Assembly: GCA_905221605.1 (NCBI GenBank)
Contig: CAJNDS010001291.1
Span: forward strand, 25,001-89,000
Reading direction: 5' to 3'
DNA length: 64,000 nucleotides
Origin: Symbiodinium natans
Taxonomy: Eukaryota; Sar; Dinophyceae; Suessiales; Symbiodiniaceae
Part shown: positions 45,251-55,050 of the stretch, piece by piece
Position numbering within the stretch: position 1 is the stretch's first letter
Layout: the number at the start of each line of letters is the position of its first letter
Program-made: the position numbers and the translations under genes
Notes under the pieces: model-generated
Told to the model about the DNA's origin: nothing
Databases searched by the model: none
The model's input: the letters and a program-made list of their open reading frames with translations, nothing else

Positions 45251-45424
45251 GAGTTTAGAGCTTGGAGGCTTCGGAGTTTTGGAGTTCGGTGTTGACGTCG
45301 GGTAGGTGGGTTTCTGCAACCAGTGAAGCTCTAGGGTGGCCGCCATGTACTTGCTTCTGGATACCTTGTGCGGATCCCTTTATTTTGCGCGGCGCCTCAA
45401 GCGGTAGCACTTCTCTGGGCGCTG

Positions 45425-45560
45425 TGCTTGTAAGCGGCGACCGTTTTCGTTGGTTTATGGCCGAGCTTCGCCTCAGGAGGCGCCGCCTGCGGCGGCGCCC
45501 CGAAGGGGCGCTACTTCTCAAGCGGTTACCGCGCCGCTTCACGCGCCGCGCTGCAGGCTG
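45425..45560. repeat. G+C-rich palindrome cluster
   Basis: Adjacent perfect or near-perfect hairpins: gcgccgcctgcggcggcgc and gcgccccgaaggggcgc, followed by further gcgccgc-type short inverted repeats and ctgcaggctgcag. Stacked stem-loops of this kind could form in DNA or RNA. No coding meaning is evident. Confidence 0.65.
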
Positions 45561-46317
45561 CAGTGGCCTGCTGGCCGAGTGTTGCATGAGCATGATGAGG
45601 GATCCTTCCTCCACCGCCAAACTCCCCGTGGTCAGATCAACTGTTGCCTATCTACGCGTTAGAGGGAGCTCAGAAGCAGCTGCCAGGAAGCTCTGCAGGA
45701 ATTCTGCCGAGTCTTGCTCCATCTTGGCAGCAGGCTGAATGAGTTGATTAGGGAGGGGGGATGCAGCACTGGACTGTGCCGAGTTCGAGAGGAGGCTCAG
45801 TAGCGGTTGAAGTGATCGCAGTGATGGATCCAAAGTGGTAGTGGCTATCATAGCCTGCATAGCTGCATTGACGACCGCACTATTTGGAGGTCAACACCGA
45901 CGTCGGAGTGGCAGTCGACGGACGACCACCGGCGATCACTGAAGGCAACGGACTCTGATCAAAGACAAGTCCATGGCTCAGGCGGCCATAGGGGGGGCGG
46001 GGCCATGAGAGCCCTTCGCGCCTGCCCCCATGGCGCTTCGAGTTCAGCTTCTTCGGCTTGAGATGGACGGGACGGAGGCGAGCCCTTCAAATTCAGCTTT
46101 GGATGGAGCCATGGGAGCATGAGGCCAGTGCGTCATGGTTCATACATCTTCTTTTTGACATTCCCTGAAGCATCAAGTGACGATGCAGTGATCCTCTGAG
46201 CGTCACTAGTCGCAACTGTCCAGCAGTGCGACCAGAATTGCAGCACAGCTGCTGCCCCCCTCCCCACTGTCAGCGCTCGATAACCTCTCACCACAGCTTC
46301 TTTGTGAGCTTTTTGGT

Positions 46318-46415
46318 AGGTTGTGGGGTTTTTGGGGTCTTGGGTTTTTGGAGTTTTTGTGGTTTGGGGTTTTGGTTTTGGGGTTTTGGGTTTTGGGTTT
46401 AGGGTTTGGGGTACA
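46318..46415 (+). repeat. Degenerate telomere-like G/T-rich array
   Basis: About 95 bases of ggttttggggttttgggtttaggg-like units, degenerate relatives of TTTAGGG, oriented G-rich on the plus strand. Confidence 0.6.
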
Positions 46416-46424
46416 GCGCAGCTG

Positions 46425-46630
46425 CCCAGGCCCAAGGTCCCAATCCAGCAGCCAGGCTGGCAGGACTCCCAGGTGCACATGTGCAAGGTGCCCAAGGTTT
46501 CAATGCAACAGCCAGGCTGGCAGGACTCCCAGGTCAGGTGCACAGGTGCAAGGTGCCCAGGTCTAAGGTCCCAATCAAGCAGCTATGCCAGAAGGACTGT
46601 CAGGTGCGCAGGTGCAAAGCGCTCAGGTCC
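46425..46630 (+). repeat. About 63-bp tandem repeat, three imperfect copies
   Basis: Three successive imperfect copies share caaggtcccaat, cagccaggctgg, aggactcccaggt and caggtgcaaggtgc blocks. Period is about 61-66 bases. It lies about 1 kb upstream of the giant ORF of the 47.6-60.9 kb array and could be part of that unit's left end. Confidence 0.7.
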
Positions 46631-47576
46631 AAAGACAGTGGAGAGGCAGTTGCTGAAATCTATCAGTGGCAGGCCGTCGTGACATGAACTGCACTGCAGT
46701 TCATCTCAGCGGGCACAGCCTGCGCTACAGCAATACGAGAGCCACGCCTTCAGACCAGCCAGCTCGCGGAACAAACAGCAACTGTTATGCTTTCATCAGG
46801 CTTGCCAGCACCTTACTTCTGCAAGCTGCCTTACCCTGCGCCTGTAAGAATCCTACATCTGAATCAGGAAGCAGAGCTCAAGTCACGCTGCTTGTGCCTT
46901 GGAAGCTGGCCCAACTAAATACAGTAATCGCCAATCACACAAGGGTGCACCTACGGGCGCCGGACTCTTTCTTGAGAAGAGGAGCAGTTCCAGGCAAGCT
47001 AAGCAGCTGCGCAGAGATCCCAAATGGTTACGGTGCATTAACCCCACTCATTGTAGAAAGGGTTGTGGCTGGCCTCAACCGTTCCTGTTGCAATAAAGCA
47101 TGAGGTGCCGATGCCGGAATTGCCGCATTGAGCGGTTTACCCCGGTGGACCGCCGGCCGAGTATGGTGGTTGTCGTGGTGGCGGGGTCTGGGGGCTCCCG
47201 GAGAGGTTTGGGGGGGGGTTTTGGCCGAGACTCAGTTTTGCTCGATTTCGCGCCAAAATTGTGATCCGTCTGGCAAGCCAAGGTTTGTGCAACAATGCAG
47301 CTTTGCATGCGATGTTGCGTTGCGAACATGCATGCTGCATACTCCTCCACCCTGTGGATGAAAAAGAGTGTGTGTTAGAGTACTGGGGGTTGGGGATAAA
47401 TGTTTGCCTGCTCTATTGTTTTGCTCAAAATATATTTGCAACACGGCAGACACGACACGTGTGGGGTGGTGAACATTAGCACAGCAAAATCAAGAAAATA
47501 CAAGATTTTATGGGTGGTAGTATCAGGTACAGGCTATTTTCGCAGGCAGACCCAATATTGTGTAGTGTAGACAGCC

Positions 47577-48821
47577 ATGGTGGACAATTTGCTGGTGGAG
47601 CTTCCAGCGAACTTTTCCTTGGACCATAAGAAAGGCAACCGTCAGCACATCCCGAAGCAGGGTGCCACACTGCCACAATGGCTTGTGCTGTATGTTGTCA
47701 AAAAAGGGGTGGAGCATCATGCGGAGGCTTGTGTCGCCATTAGGGCAACACAGGTTTGTTTGAAGGAGGGGGCCCTGAGCCCGGCTGAGGCGCTTCAGTG
47801 TCAACAGTGGTTTAATGACACACGACACAGAAAACGGCCGGGCTCAGAAGGGTCAAGGGGAACAGAAGAAGAGTTCTTTTGTTGGAGTTTTGACCGTCTC
47901 TTTGCTTTTGATGCTCCCATTTGCTTGCGTCGGGAGCAGTTTGCTGGCAAGCAACTCCAGCGTGGCAGCAGGCCCCCAGCAGAACTGTGCAGTGTGCTGA
48001 GTCGGGCGTCAGGAAGCCATTTGCTTGGAGATGCTGAGGAGAACACGTTGGCAGAACTTGTGCAGAAAAAGGTTTGGATGCTGCAGGTACCTGCGGGTTT
48101 GGATATCCTGTCCCAGGCACAGGCCCAGGACCATGTCTCAGAAGATCTGAGGCTTTGGACACCCCACTCGATTGTGGCGGCTTTGCATGTGAAAGTAGCA
48201 GAGCCTGTGCCCTTGCCTGTGCCAGAGCAAGCGGCACAGGGAAACCCCGACGAAACCCGTGGCGATAGTGACGGCGAGGATCCGGAAGCTGTTCAAGGGG
48301 CTGGGGAAGAATCGCCGCCCCCTCGGCGACAATCAGCAGCTGTTGCTGCCAGAATTGAGAAAGTAAAGCATCCCTTGACCCCCTTGCAAGAAATCCAGAT
48401 TGTTCGCTTGAATTTCATGCTACAGAATCCAAGCGAGTTGCCTCGGGTTGTCAGTTGCGTGGCCAATTTTCTCGGGCCCTTCACAGGAACAATCCGGGGA
48501 GATGTCTTGCAGGAGGCCTTGGCTTCTGTGCCGGGCAGATACAAGGTGAGGCAACAGATGCTTCGATTGGATTGGCTGCACATGCTGCACGGGCGGTGCG
48601 TAATGCAAGAGCAAGTGCGTGACGGGGACAAGTCTGTGAGCAGGTTCCTGTCCATGGATGCCAGTCCACAGGGTGGATATGAGTACTTGGCCATGACTGA
48701 GGAAGTTCTGGTTAGGCGTTTGCCGGTCATTCCTTCTTCCAATCCGTGGTCCGGCTTCGAGCACGAGTTTCGAACCATGCCTATCATGACACTTGCTCGA
48801 GGTGAGACCCGAACCTTGTGA
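47577..48821 (+). CDS. Transposase-like giant ORF, N-terminal part (contains the first Asp)
   Basis: A 414-residue frame starting at an ATG in good context (gccatgg). Residues 205-260 form an acidic, Pro-rich linker. Residues 262-375 lead into SMDASPQGGYEYL, with Asp361 on what looks like the first strand of an RNase H fold. The frame ends at 48821 and the sequence continues in the -1 frame from 48818. Together they give about 1,486 residues, resembling a DDE transposase with a large insert. No named superfamily can be assigned by eye. The break is one base, so this copy is either slightly damaged or uses frameshifting. Confidence 0.55.
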   Translation: MVDNLLVELPANFSLDHKKGNRQHIPKQGATLPQWLVLYVVKKGVEHHAEACVAIRATQVCLKEGALSPAEALQCQQWFNDTRHRKRPGSEGSRGTEEEFFCWSFDRLFAFDAPICLRREQFAGKQLQRGSRPPAELCSVLSRASGSHLLGDAEENTLAELVQKKVWMLQVPAGLDILSQAQAQDHVSEDLRLWTPHSIVAALHVKVAEPVPLPVPEQAAQGNPDETRGDSDGEDPEAVQGAGEESPPPRRQSAAVAARIEKVKHPLTPLQEIQIVRLNFMLQNPSELPRVVSCVANFLGPFTGTIRGDVLQEALASVPGRYKVRQQMLRLDWLHMLHGRCVMQEQVRDGDKSVSRFLSMDASPQGGYEYLAMTEEVLVRRLPVIPSSNPWSGFEHEFRTMPIMTLARGETRTL

Positions 48822-51800
48822 AGGCACAGCGGCTGAGGTCTGCCATCATACTGGAGTACGGGCAGGCGAACCTGGACATGTACCGAAAGCAGGTGAAAGG
48901 TTGGGTTTCCGATCAGGGAACGGAACGTGGCATCCCTCATTGGCCAATGGCAGCCGGCGAGCGAATGAACGAGCTGGCGGCTGCGTTGCAGGCAGAAGAC
49001 CAGCCCTCTTTGGAGTTGCTGGCGACTGGAACGAGCCAAGAATTCTTGTTTAACAGTTTTACACATGCTGGTTTGCTCCACATTCTTTTTAATGCTCTCG
49101 AGGAGACCTGCAAGTCCTGCCCCAGGTGGGACCAAGTGGAAAAAGAAGTCAGTGCTGTGAGCAAGTTGCTGACAAACCGTTCCTTTCGTGAGGTTGTTCT
49201 TTCCCGGATGATGCAAGAGGCGACAGCACAAGAGAAGAAAGTTGTGCAGGGCTATCATGGCGAGCTCTTGTCCTGGCGATGGGAGTCCCTGCATGAGACC
49301 TTGAAGCACTACCTGGAAGTCCGGCCTTTGCTGTCAAAATACTGGGATCGTGGGCTTCTGTCGTCTGAAGCTGCTTTGTGTGATCTTGTCTCGAGTGCAC
49401 TGCAGGACCCATTTCATATTGCCTACGTGCAGTGGGCGTTTATGTTTGCGAGCTTTGTGCAGGAACTTGCACATTGGAGCGAAGGATGTTTTTGTCACGA
49501 TGCTGCCCTGAGGAAATGCAAAACCAAAGCCAGAAGGGCGTCCATCAAGTGCCCGTGGAAAGGCCGGCGTTCCAGCGTGCTCTGTGCCGGACGGAAGGAC
49601 GAAGTGATCAGCAGGGTGCATCGTGTGACCAGCACCAGCTTCACAGAGACCATGCTCGAACTTCCTACCCAGGTGTCTGCTGCGATGGCTTTGCTGGACC
49701 AACAGGCCCGTGACAAATGGGCATCCATTTTGAAGGAGAAGCTGGAGTATTTGGACCACGTGCCACATCGGCTGGCAGGGGCCTATGCCCACCATGCCAG
49801 GCCCGACTTGTATGGCTTGCAGCACAGCAAACGGATTGTGCGGGAATGTTTTGAGGAGTATAATGCTTTGAAAGAACAGGGTCGAACGAATGCACTTCTT
49901 CAAGGTTTGTTCGAGCGTCGTGGCGATGCGGGCTTGGCTGACCAATTGTGGGCTTTTGGGCAAAGTTCACCTGACGAGACTCTGGAGAACTTTCCCTGTG
50001 CTTGGGCAGAAATTCAAGAGCGAGCGTCTTGCTCCATGGTTGAGCGGAGCACTGAGAGACAGCATGTTTTGATCAAGATCGGGGGCCGGAGAACCCTGAG
50101 GTTTGGGGGGCCTGCGATGACATGTGTGCGTGCCCGGCGTGCCCAACTGCAGGCGATGATCGACGATGCACGGCAGTGTGCCTTTCTAGCAAGGGAATGG
50201 AAGCGACGAGGGTTGGAAGCAGATCTTCTTTCCCATCTGTTGACCAAGGAAGAGTGTGCCAGGAAGACGAAGAGTTACCTGGTGTCCCGGATTTATGGCT
50301 ACAATGAGGCCGACCATTTCTTGGATGGTCTGCGTGAAGAGGAGCAGGCGGCCCAGGCATTGCAAGCAGCCACGACCCTGGCGTTAAAGGCTGGTGACGA
50401 ACAGCACCAGGTGGCATCGTCCCTGGACAAACGGCAGTGGATGATTGTGGACTACATCAAAAGCCAGCTCGAGTCTGGCATGCTCTTCAGTGTGCCGGAG
50501 ATGTTGTTCGATTCGCTTTTGCCAGATGCCGAGTCGGAGGCTTTGCAGGAGGGTGTGAATTTGGACCTTTGGAGTTTTGTCGATGCGTTCATGACAGAGG
50601 AGGCCGTTTTCCCCCCCAGCGAGTTGGTGTACTGCTATGTCTTGGATGCGAAGCCCGAGAAACGAGCACAGCAAAAAGGCTTGACTCACGTGGACAGGCG
50701 TGGCCACATGAAAGTCCTGAGGTTCTTGAATGTGGACCTGCAGAGCCCAGCAGAGCCCCGGGTCACATACTCCCACACGGCCCGGCACACATTAGACTTG
50801 CTAAAGCTGGCCACTCCGGCTGGCTTGAAGCTGCTTGAGTCTCAGTGCACACTTTGGGCATCAACTGCCAAATCCTTGCAAGTGCAGGTCATGCCAATTG
50901 AGGGACCTCAGGTGTCGCCGGATGGTTACCCGTCCCACTCGCTTAGCTTGCCTGCGTTCGTGACCGATGACGACATGTTGGAGGATCTGCGAGGAGAAGC
51001 ACAGCCTGACAGACAGGCCCTGTCCGTGGCGGAAGCATCTCAGCAACAGCCACAGGCCGTGGCAACCCTGGCAGGAATTCTAGCACAGCACGAAGAAGCC
51101 CTCCTCCAAACTTTGCTTGAGAGCCGAGCTCTGGGTGAAAACTTTCAGGCGCCTCTTGATCTTCCGTATTACAATACGGAAGCAGCTGCAGGTCTTCACC
51201 GTCGAGGTCTCATCAAGCTTCGTGAGGATGCTTTTGGCTCAACGGAAATTGCACTGAGTGATGCCACGAACGTTGTCAGCGTTTTGAGTCTGACCGACCC
51301 CATAAGTCTCTGTGCGGATGAGGTTTGCATGCGAAACCCACCTGGCAGAAACAAGCTTGCCTGGCTGAAATCCTTGGTTCAGGATGGATGGCAGCCAGCT
51401 GATGATGTCGAGGACTGGCATAGAAAAGGTGGTGAGAGGAAGCTGCCTGAAAACATAATCCAGCGACCAGAGAGCCACTTGAAGGCACTCCGTGTCCATG
51501 AGAGCATCTTCGAAAAGCCTGGGGGACTGTTGCGAATTTCCCATTCAGGCTCTGCTGCTTTCTACGACTTTCTTTTGACAGCAGCTGATTTGTCCGATGT
51601 GCAGAGTTGGTCATTGCAGCAGTGCCGTGAGTTTGCTGCAGATCGAAAGCGGAAAGCTGCCCGGGCAGCACAGGATGCACAGCAGCGTGGGCTTCGGGCT
51701 GTGGAGAAACCTTTGTCGCTGGCTCTGGACTTGCCAGCAGAGCCTTCTGTGCCGTGCCGAATCCCAGGGATGCACGACTTTGTAGTCCATTATGATAACT

Positions 51801-52036
51801 GGACTCACCAGAGTGGCCATCGGCGAGCTTTCGTTCAGTGCAGGGAAGCATCTCATGGCAACTGCAGGAGATACACTTTCCTGCGACAGCATTCTGACAA
51901 GGCCACTGCGGTGGCATGGCTGTTAGCGTGGGTGATGGAAGCTTCGAGATTTGAGACAGGAGCTGAGCATGTCAAGTTCAATCCCACGAGTCAGAGTGTC
52001 AAGAGATGCAAGGATAGGCAGCACTTAGGGGCCTAG
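48818..52036 (+). CDS. Transposase-like giant ORF, C-terminal part (second Asp and Glu)
   Basis: A 1,072-codon frame with no natural ATG at its start, so it needs the preceding frame. A second acidic site, VSDQGTE (Asp32), follows at a spacing typical of RNase H-fold transposases. A third, MVERSTERQH (Glu409), is placed like the catalytic Glu after a helical insert. A Cys-rich segment (CFCHDAALRKC and KCPWKGRR) lies between them. The last 100 residues contain a DNWTHQSG segment and a Cys/His cluster that may bind zinc. DDE assignment is inference from motif order; the protein may instead be a dinoflagellate-specific family of unknown role. Confidence 0.55.
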   Translation: MKAQRLRSAIILEYGQANLDMYRKQVKGWVSDQGTERGIPHWPMAAGERMNELAAALQAEDQPSLELLATGTSQEFLFNSFTHAGLLHILFNALEETCKSCPRWDQVEKEVSAVSKLLTNRSFREVVLSRMMQEATAQEKKVVQGYHGELLSWRWESLHETLKHYLEVRPLLSKYWDRGLLSSEAALCDLVSSALQDPFHIAYVQWAFMFASFVQELAHWSEGCFCHDAALRKCKTKARRASIKCPWKGRRSSVLCAGRKDEVISRVHRVTSTSFTETMLELPTQVSAAMALLDQQARDKWASILKEKLEYLDHVPHRLAGAYAHHARPDLYGLQHSKRIVRECFEEYNALKEQGRTNALLQGLFERRGDAGLADQLWAFGQSSPDETLENFPCAWAEIQERASCSMVERSTERQHVLIKIGGRRTLRFGGPAMTCVRARRAQLQAMIDDARQCAFLAREWKRRGLEADLLSHLLTKEECARKTKSYLVSRIYGYNEADHFLDGLREEEQAAQALQAATTLALKAGDEQHQVASSLDKRQWMIVDYIKSQLESGMLFSVPEMLFDSLLPDAESEALQEGVNLDLWSFVDAFMTEEAVFPPSELVYCYVLDAKPEKRAQQKGLTHVDRRGHMKVLRFLNVDLQSPAEPRVTYSHTARHTLDLLKLATPAGLKLLESQCTLWASTAKSLQVQVMPIEGPQVSPDGYPSHSLSLPAFVTDDDMLEDLRGEAQPDRQALSVAEASQQQPQAVATLAGILAQHEEALLQTLLESRALGENFQAPLDLPYYNTEAAAGLHRRGLIKLREDAFGSTEIALSDATNVVSVLSLTDPISLCADEVCMRNPPGRNKLAWLKSLVQDGWQPADDVEDWHRKGGERKLPENIIQRPESHLKALRVHESIFEKPGGLLRISHSGSAAFYDFLLTAADLSDVQSWSLQQCREFAADRKRKAARAAQDAQQRGLRAVEKPLSLALDLPAEPSVPCRIPGMHDFVVHYDNWTHQSGHRRAFVQCREASHGNCRRYTFLRQHSDKATAVAWLLAWVMEASRFETGAEHVKFNPTSQSVKRCKDRQHLGA

Positions 52037-52204
52037 GCGTCTTGTCGATCAAACAGCGAGTTTTGTGAAAAAAAATCCCCCCAAACACTGTGCTGTTGCT
52101 CACTGCGTCTCCCGTCATGTCCCTTTTGAGCTGTGTTTGTGCTGCAGGATTTTGGGCTTATGGGTGCTGGGAGGAGCAGGGAGCGGACACCCAGGCCATG
52201 CGAG

Positions 52205-52378
52205 GGTTGGGTTTGGGTTTTGGGTTTAGGGTTTAGCATTTAGGGTTGAGGGTTTGAGGTTTAGGGTTTAGGGTTTAGGGTTTAGGGGTTAGGGGTTAGG
52301 GGTTAGGGGTTACGGGTTAGGGTTTAGTTTAGGGTTTAGGGTTTCGGGTTTAGGGTTTAGGGTTCAGGGTTTAGGAAG
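52205..52378 (+). repeat. Interstitial telomere-like (TTTAGGG) array
   Basis: About 170 bases of gtttaggg and gggttagg units, several of them perfect TTTAGGG repeats in tandem, ending in agggtttcgggtttaggg-type variants. TTTAGGG is the telomere unit reported for dinoflagellates and many plants. Here it lies inside the chromosome, between two genes of the array. Confidence 0.85.
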
Positions 52379-52420
52379 GGTTTTGGGTCAAGGGTTAAGG
52401 GTTCAGGGCTTCGTCTCGCC

Positions 52421-52535
52421 TCAGTGGCCGGGGCCTTCGGGCCTGCAGGTGCTGAGGGAAGCTCGTGCAGTCGGTGCCCTGTTTGTCAGTGGCCGGGGCC
52501 TTCGGGCCTGCAGGTGCTGACAGACAGGGCATGCA
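52421..52535 (+). repeat. 34-bp duplication with nested hairpin before the SR/zinc-finger gene
   Basis: The 34-base block beginning cagtggccggggcc occurs at about 52421 and again at about 52487. The second copy is flanked by gccctgtttgtca and tgacagacagggc, an inverted pair with one mismatch. Inside it is ggccttcgggcc, a UUCG-type stem-loop if transcribed. It lies about 100-200 bases before the next ORF and could be a 5' leader structure or transcript end. Confidence 0.6.
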
Positions 52536-52631
52536 GGCGGCGAGCAAGCGAAGGGGTTTATCGAGGGGCTGTGGGTTAAGGGCTAAAAGCGAGAGTGTTT
52601 TTTCTTCTTTGCCTTCCCTGTCAGGAGAAAC

Positions 52632-54015
52632 ATGCCTGGGCCGAACACGGCAAAAGCAAAAGCGGCTGGGCCGACTGGTGCGGTTGGCGGGGCCGAGAAG
52701 CAGCGAGCTTGCTCGGCGGACAGAAAGAGCCCGAGCAACCGGTCCTCCGAAGAGGAGGACAAGAAGGACAGAAAAAGCCGAAGCCACCGGTCATCCGATG
52801 AGGACGACAAGAAGGACAGAAAGAGCCCAAGCCACCGGTCATCGGATGAGGAGAAGAAGGACAAGGAGTCCTCAGAAGAAGGCTCTGGCTCGGGTGATGG
52901 CTCGGGCTCCAAGACCTCGAAGGATTCCCCGGCTAGGGGCCGTCGTCGGCAAGAGTCGACTGAGACGGAACGGAAGAGCCGCCGAGACCGTAGCCGGAAG
53001 CAGTCGCGATCCGGGAGCAGCGAAAGAGAACGAGGACGTCGGGGCTCTCGCCGTGGGCAAGAGCGGTCAGAGACGAAGGCCCGGCAAGATGAGGGCCGTG
53101 AGCGACAGCCATCAGAAATGGCAAAAGACCATAAACCTGAAAAAAAAAAAGCGAGGCCGTGAGACGGAAAGGGGAGAAGGGAGCTCAAGGCCCACGTCCT
53201 GGTCATTGGTGAGCAATGCTGCAGACAAGGAGAAGGAGAAGACGACCCAAGACGAAGGGGAAGGCAGCACACCCCAGGCTGGGCAGAAGAGGGACCAGGA
53301 GCTGTTCGGTCCCTACGGCGGGGAGGTTCCACAGTTCCAGATCCGGGACCTCCCTGCCGACAAGGCTGCTGGCTTTTACAAAGGGCAATGGCAGGAAGAG
53401 AAGGTGCGGTGCCCTGTGTGTTGGCAGGTGAAGCCACGGACCACCATGTGGCTTCACCTCCAACAGAACTCGATGTGCCTTTGGTGGCAAAAAAAGTACC
53501 AGGGCATCGAGTACAAGGCTGAGTTCCAGTGCATGCACTGCGACAAGATGTTTTACCAAGCAACAGCCAGGGACCAGCACGAGCACCGCTGCTGGCTCAA
53601 CCAGCCCCCGGCGGAGCCGAAGGATCCTCCTCGAGCAAGGATGCCTTCGGAGCAAGCTGCAGAAGAACGAGGGGCCGCTTCTCCAGCTCGGGCAGAGGTC
53701 CAAGACAAGGGACGGGCCAGAAGCCAGCCTGCAGAGGTGCACCTGCGAACAGCCTCGACAGTTCGCAGGAGCAGAGACAAGAAGGAAAAAAAGGAGAAGA
53801 AGCAGCCCAAAAAGTCGAGGATGCCAAGCCGAGCCCGAAGTGCCCGAAGCCGCCGCTCTGGACACCATTCGGTCAAGAGTGAAGAGAAGAGCCCAGAGCC
53901 ACCAGGGCCATCCAGCGGCCCCGGAGGGCAGCGGGAGGAGCGATCCCGGAGCAGGGAACGCTCAAGGCTGCGAGCATTCGAAAAGCTCCTGGATATGGGG
54001 AACAGAATCTTGTAG
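52632..54015 (+). CDS. SR-rich zinc-finger protein, frame broken in an A-run
   Basis: From the ATG at 52632 the frame encodes a repetitive Ser/Arg/Asp/Lys domain with repeats like KKDRKSPSHRSSDE, ending at 53162 after a run of eleven A (53140-53150). Shifting by one base there continues to 54015. That part has two Cys/His fingers, CPVCWQVKPRTTMWLHL (near 53.41 kb) and CMHCDKMFYQATARDQHEH (near 53.53 kb), then a second Arg/Ser-rich tail (RSRSRERSRLR). SR domains usually bind RNA or splicing factors; the fingers suggest nucleic-acid binding. One A too many, as true mutation or sequencing error, would explain the break. Role in the array unknown. Confidence 0.6.
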
Positions 54016-54305
54016 TTGTGGTTTCACCGCCAGAGGTGCAAAAGCACCAGATGACACTGGGTGGTAGGCTTGTGCGAAGAGCAAGAGTAGGAGCAAGCTG
54101 CTAGGGACTGCTAGGCCCTATAGCCCTAGCAGTTATGGCCCAGATAGGAGGGTTTTGGGTTGATTAGGGTGGCACAAGCCGCGCCGGAGTGCGGAACTGG
54201 GAGCTGGAGCTCTTCCAAGTGAAAAAGAAGGGTGCGTCTTGCTTGTTTGGGGTGGGGTTCTAGCACGGGTCGTCCCAAACCAATTTTTGTGTGTGATTTT
54301 AGGTG

Positions 54306-54760
54306 GGGTTGGGGGGGGGGGGTGTCCCGACAGTGTCCCGGCACTGTCCCGGCAGTGTCCCGGCAGTGTCCCGGCAGTGTCCCGGCAGTGTCCCGGCCTG
54401 TCCCGGCCTGTCCTGGTGTGGGTCCCGGCGTCCCGCCGCGTCCCGCCCACGTCCCGCCCACGTCCCGCCCACGTCCCGCCCTCGTCCCGCCCGCGTCCCG
54501 CCCGCGTCCCGCCCACGTCCCGCCCACGTCCCGCCAGCGTCCCGCCAGCGTCCCGCCCACGTCCCGCCAGCGTCCCGCCAGCGTCCCGCCAGTGTCCCGG
54601 CAGCGTCCCGCCAGCGTCCCGCCAGCGTCTCGTTAGCGTTTTGCCAGCGTCCCGCCCGCATCCCGCCCACGTCCCGCCCACGTCCCGCCAGCGTCCCGCC
54701 CATCCAGCCGGCATCCCGCCACCAGCGTCCTGCCCGTCCCACCCACGTCCCCTCACCCAC
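54306..54760 (+). repeat. 11-bp minisatellite (gtcccgccagc-type)
   Basis: After a run of G's, about 400 bases of an 11-base unit. The first part is cagtgtcccgg-like and later units are cgtcccgccca-like. Because 11 is not a multiple of 3, all frames on both strands cycle through the same few codons and stay open, creating false ORFs. Confidence 0.9.
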
Positions 54761-54821
54761 GTCACGCTTTGGTCCCACCCTTGTTCCTCCCTTGCACCGC
54801 CCGTGTCCGGCTGTGAAGGGT

Positions 54822-54905
54822 TTGGGTTTATTGTTTAGCGTTTAGCAATGGTTTAGGTTTAGTCTTTAGGGTTGAGGGTTGAGGCGGTTGAGGGTTTACG
54901 GTTTC
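54822..54905 (+). repeat. Degenerate telomere-like array
   Basis: About 80 bases of gtttagg, gggttgagg and tttacgg variants, oriented as in the 52.2-kb array. Confidence 0.6.
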
Positions 54906-55050
54906 TGGGGCCACATCCAGACTCTGTGCCCGTTTTTCCCGTGCCCATTGCTTGCTGGCTGTCATTCCTCAGGGTTTCGTGTGCTTGTTGGACGTGCGGC
55001 GTTGTTTGCCGTTAGTTTTCGGCTCTTCCCAAGACAGTGTACTGTCCACC

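Noticed and set aside
46425-46630. CRISPR-like appearance of spaced repeats
   Set aside because: Only three imperfect copies with no uniform spacers, in an apparently eukaryotic context; a tandem repeat.
52465-53135. Alternative Arg-rich N-terminus from an upstream ATG in the zinc-finger frame
   Set aside because: The other frame from the ATG at 52632 gives regular SR-type repeats and a good start; the Arg-rich reading is its shadow before the A-run shift.
52583-53868. Minus-strand open frames opposite the SR/zinc-finger gene
   Set aside because: Antisense shadows of the Ser/Arg/Lys-rich codons; no motifs of their own.
54126-54845. Open frames of 130-210 codons rich in Pro/Arg/Ser or Gly/Arg/Asp
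   Set aside because: They come from the 11-bp minisatellite, which stays open in all six frames; no start, domain or conservation signal.
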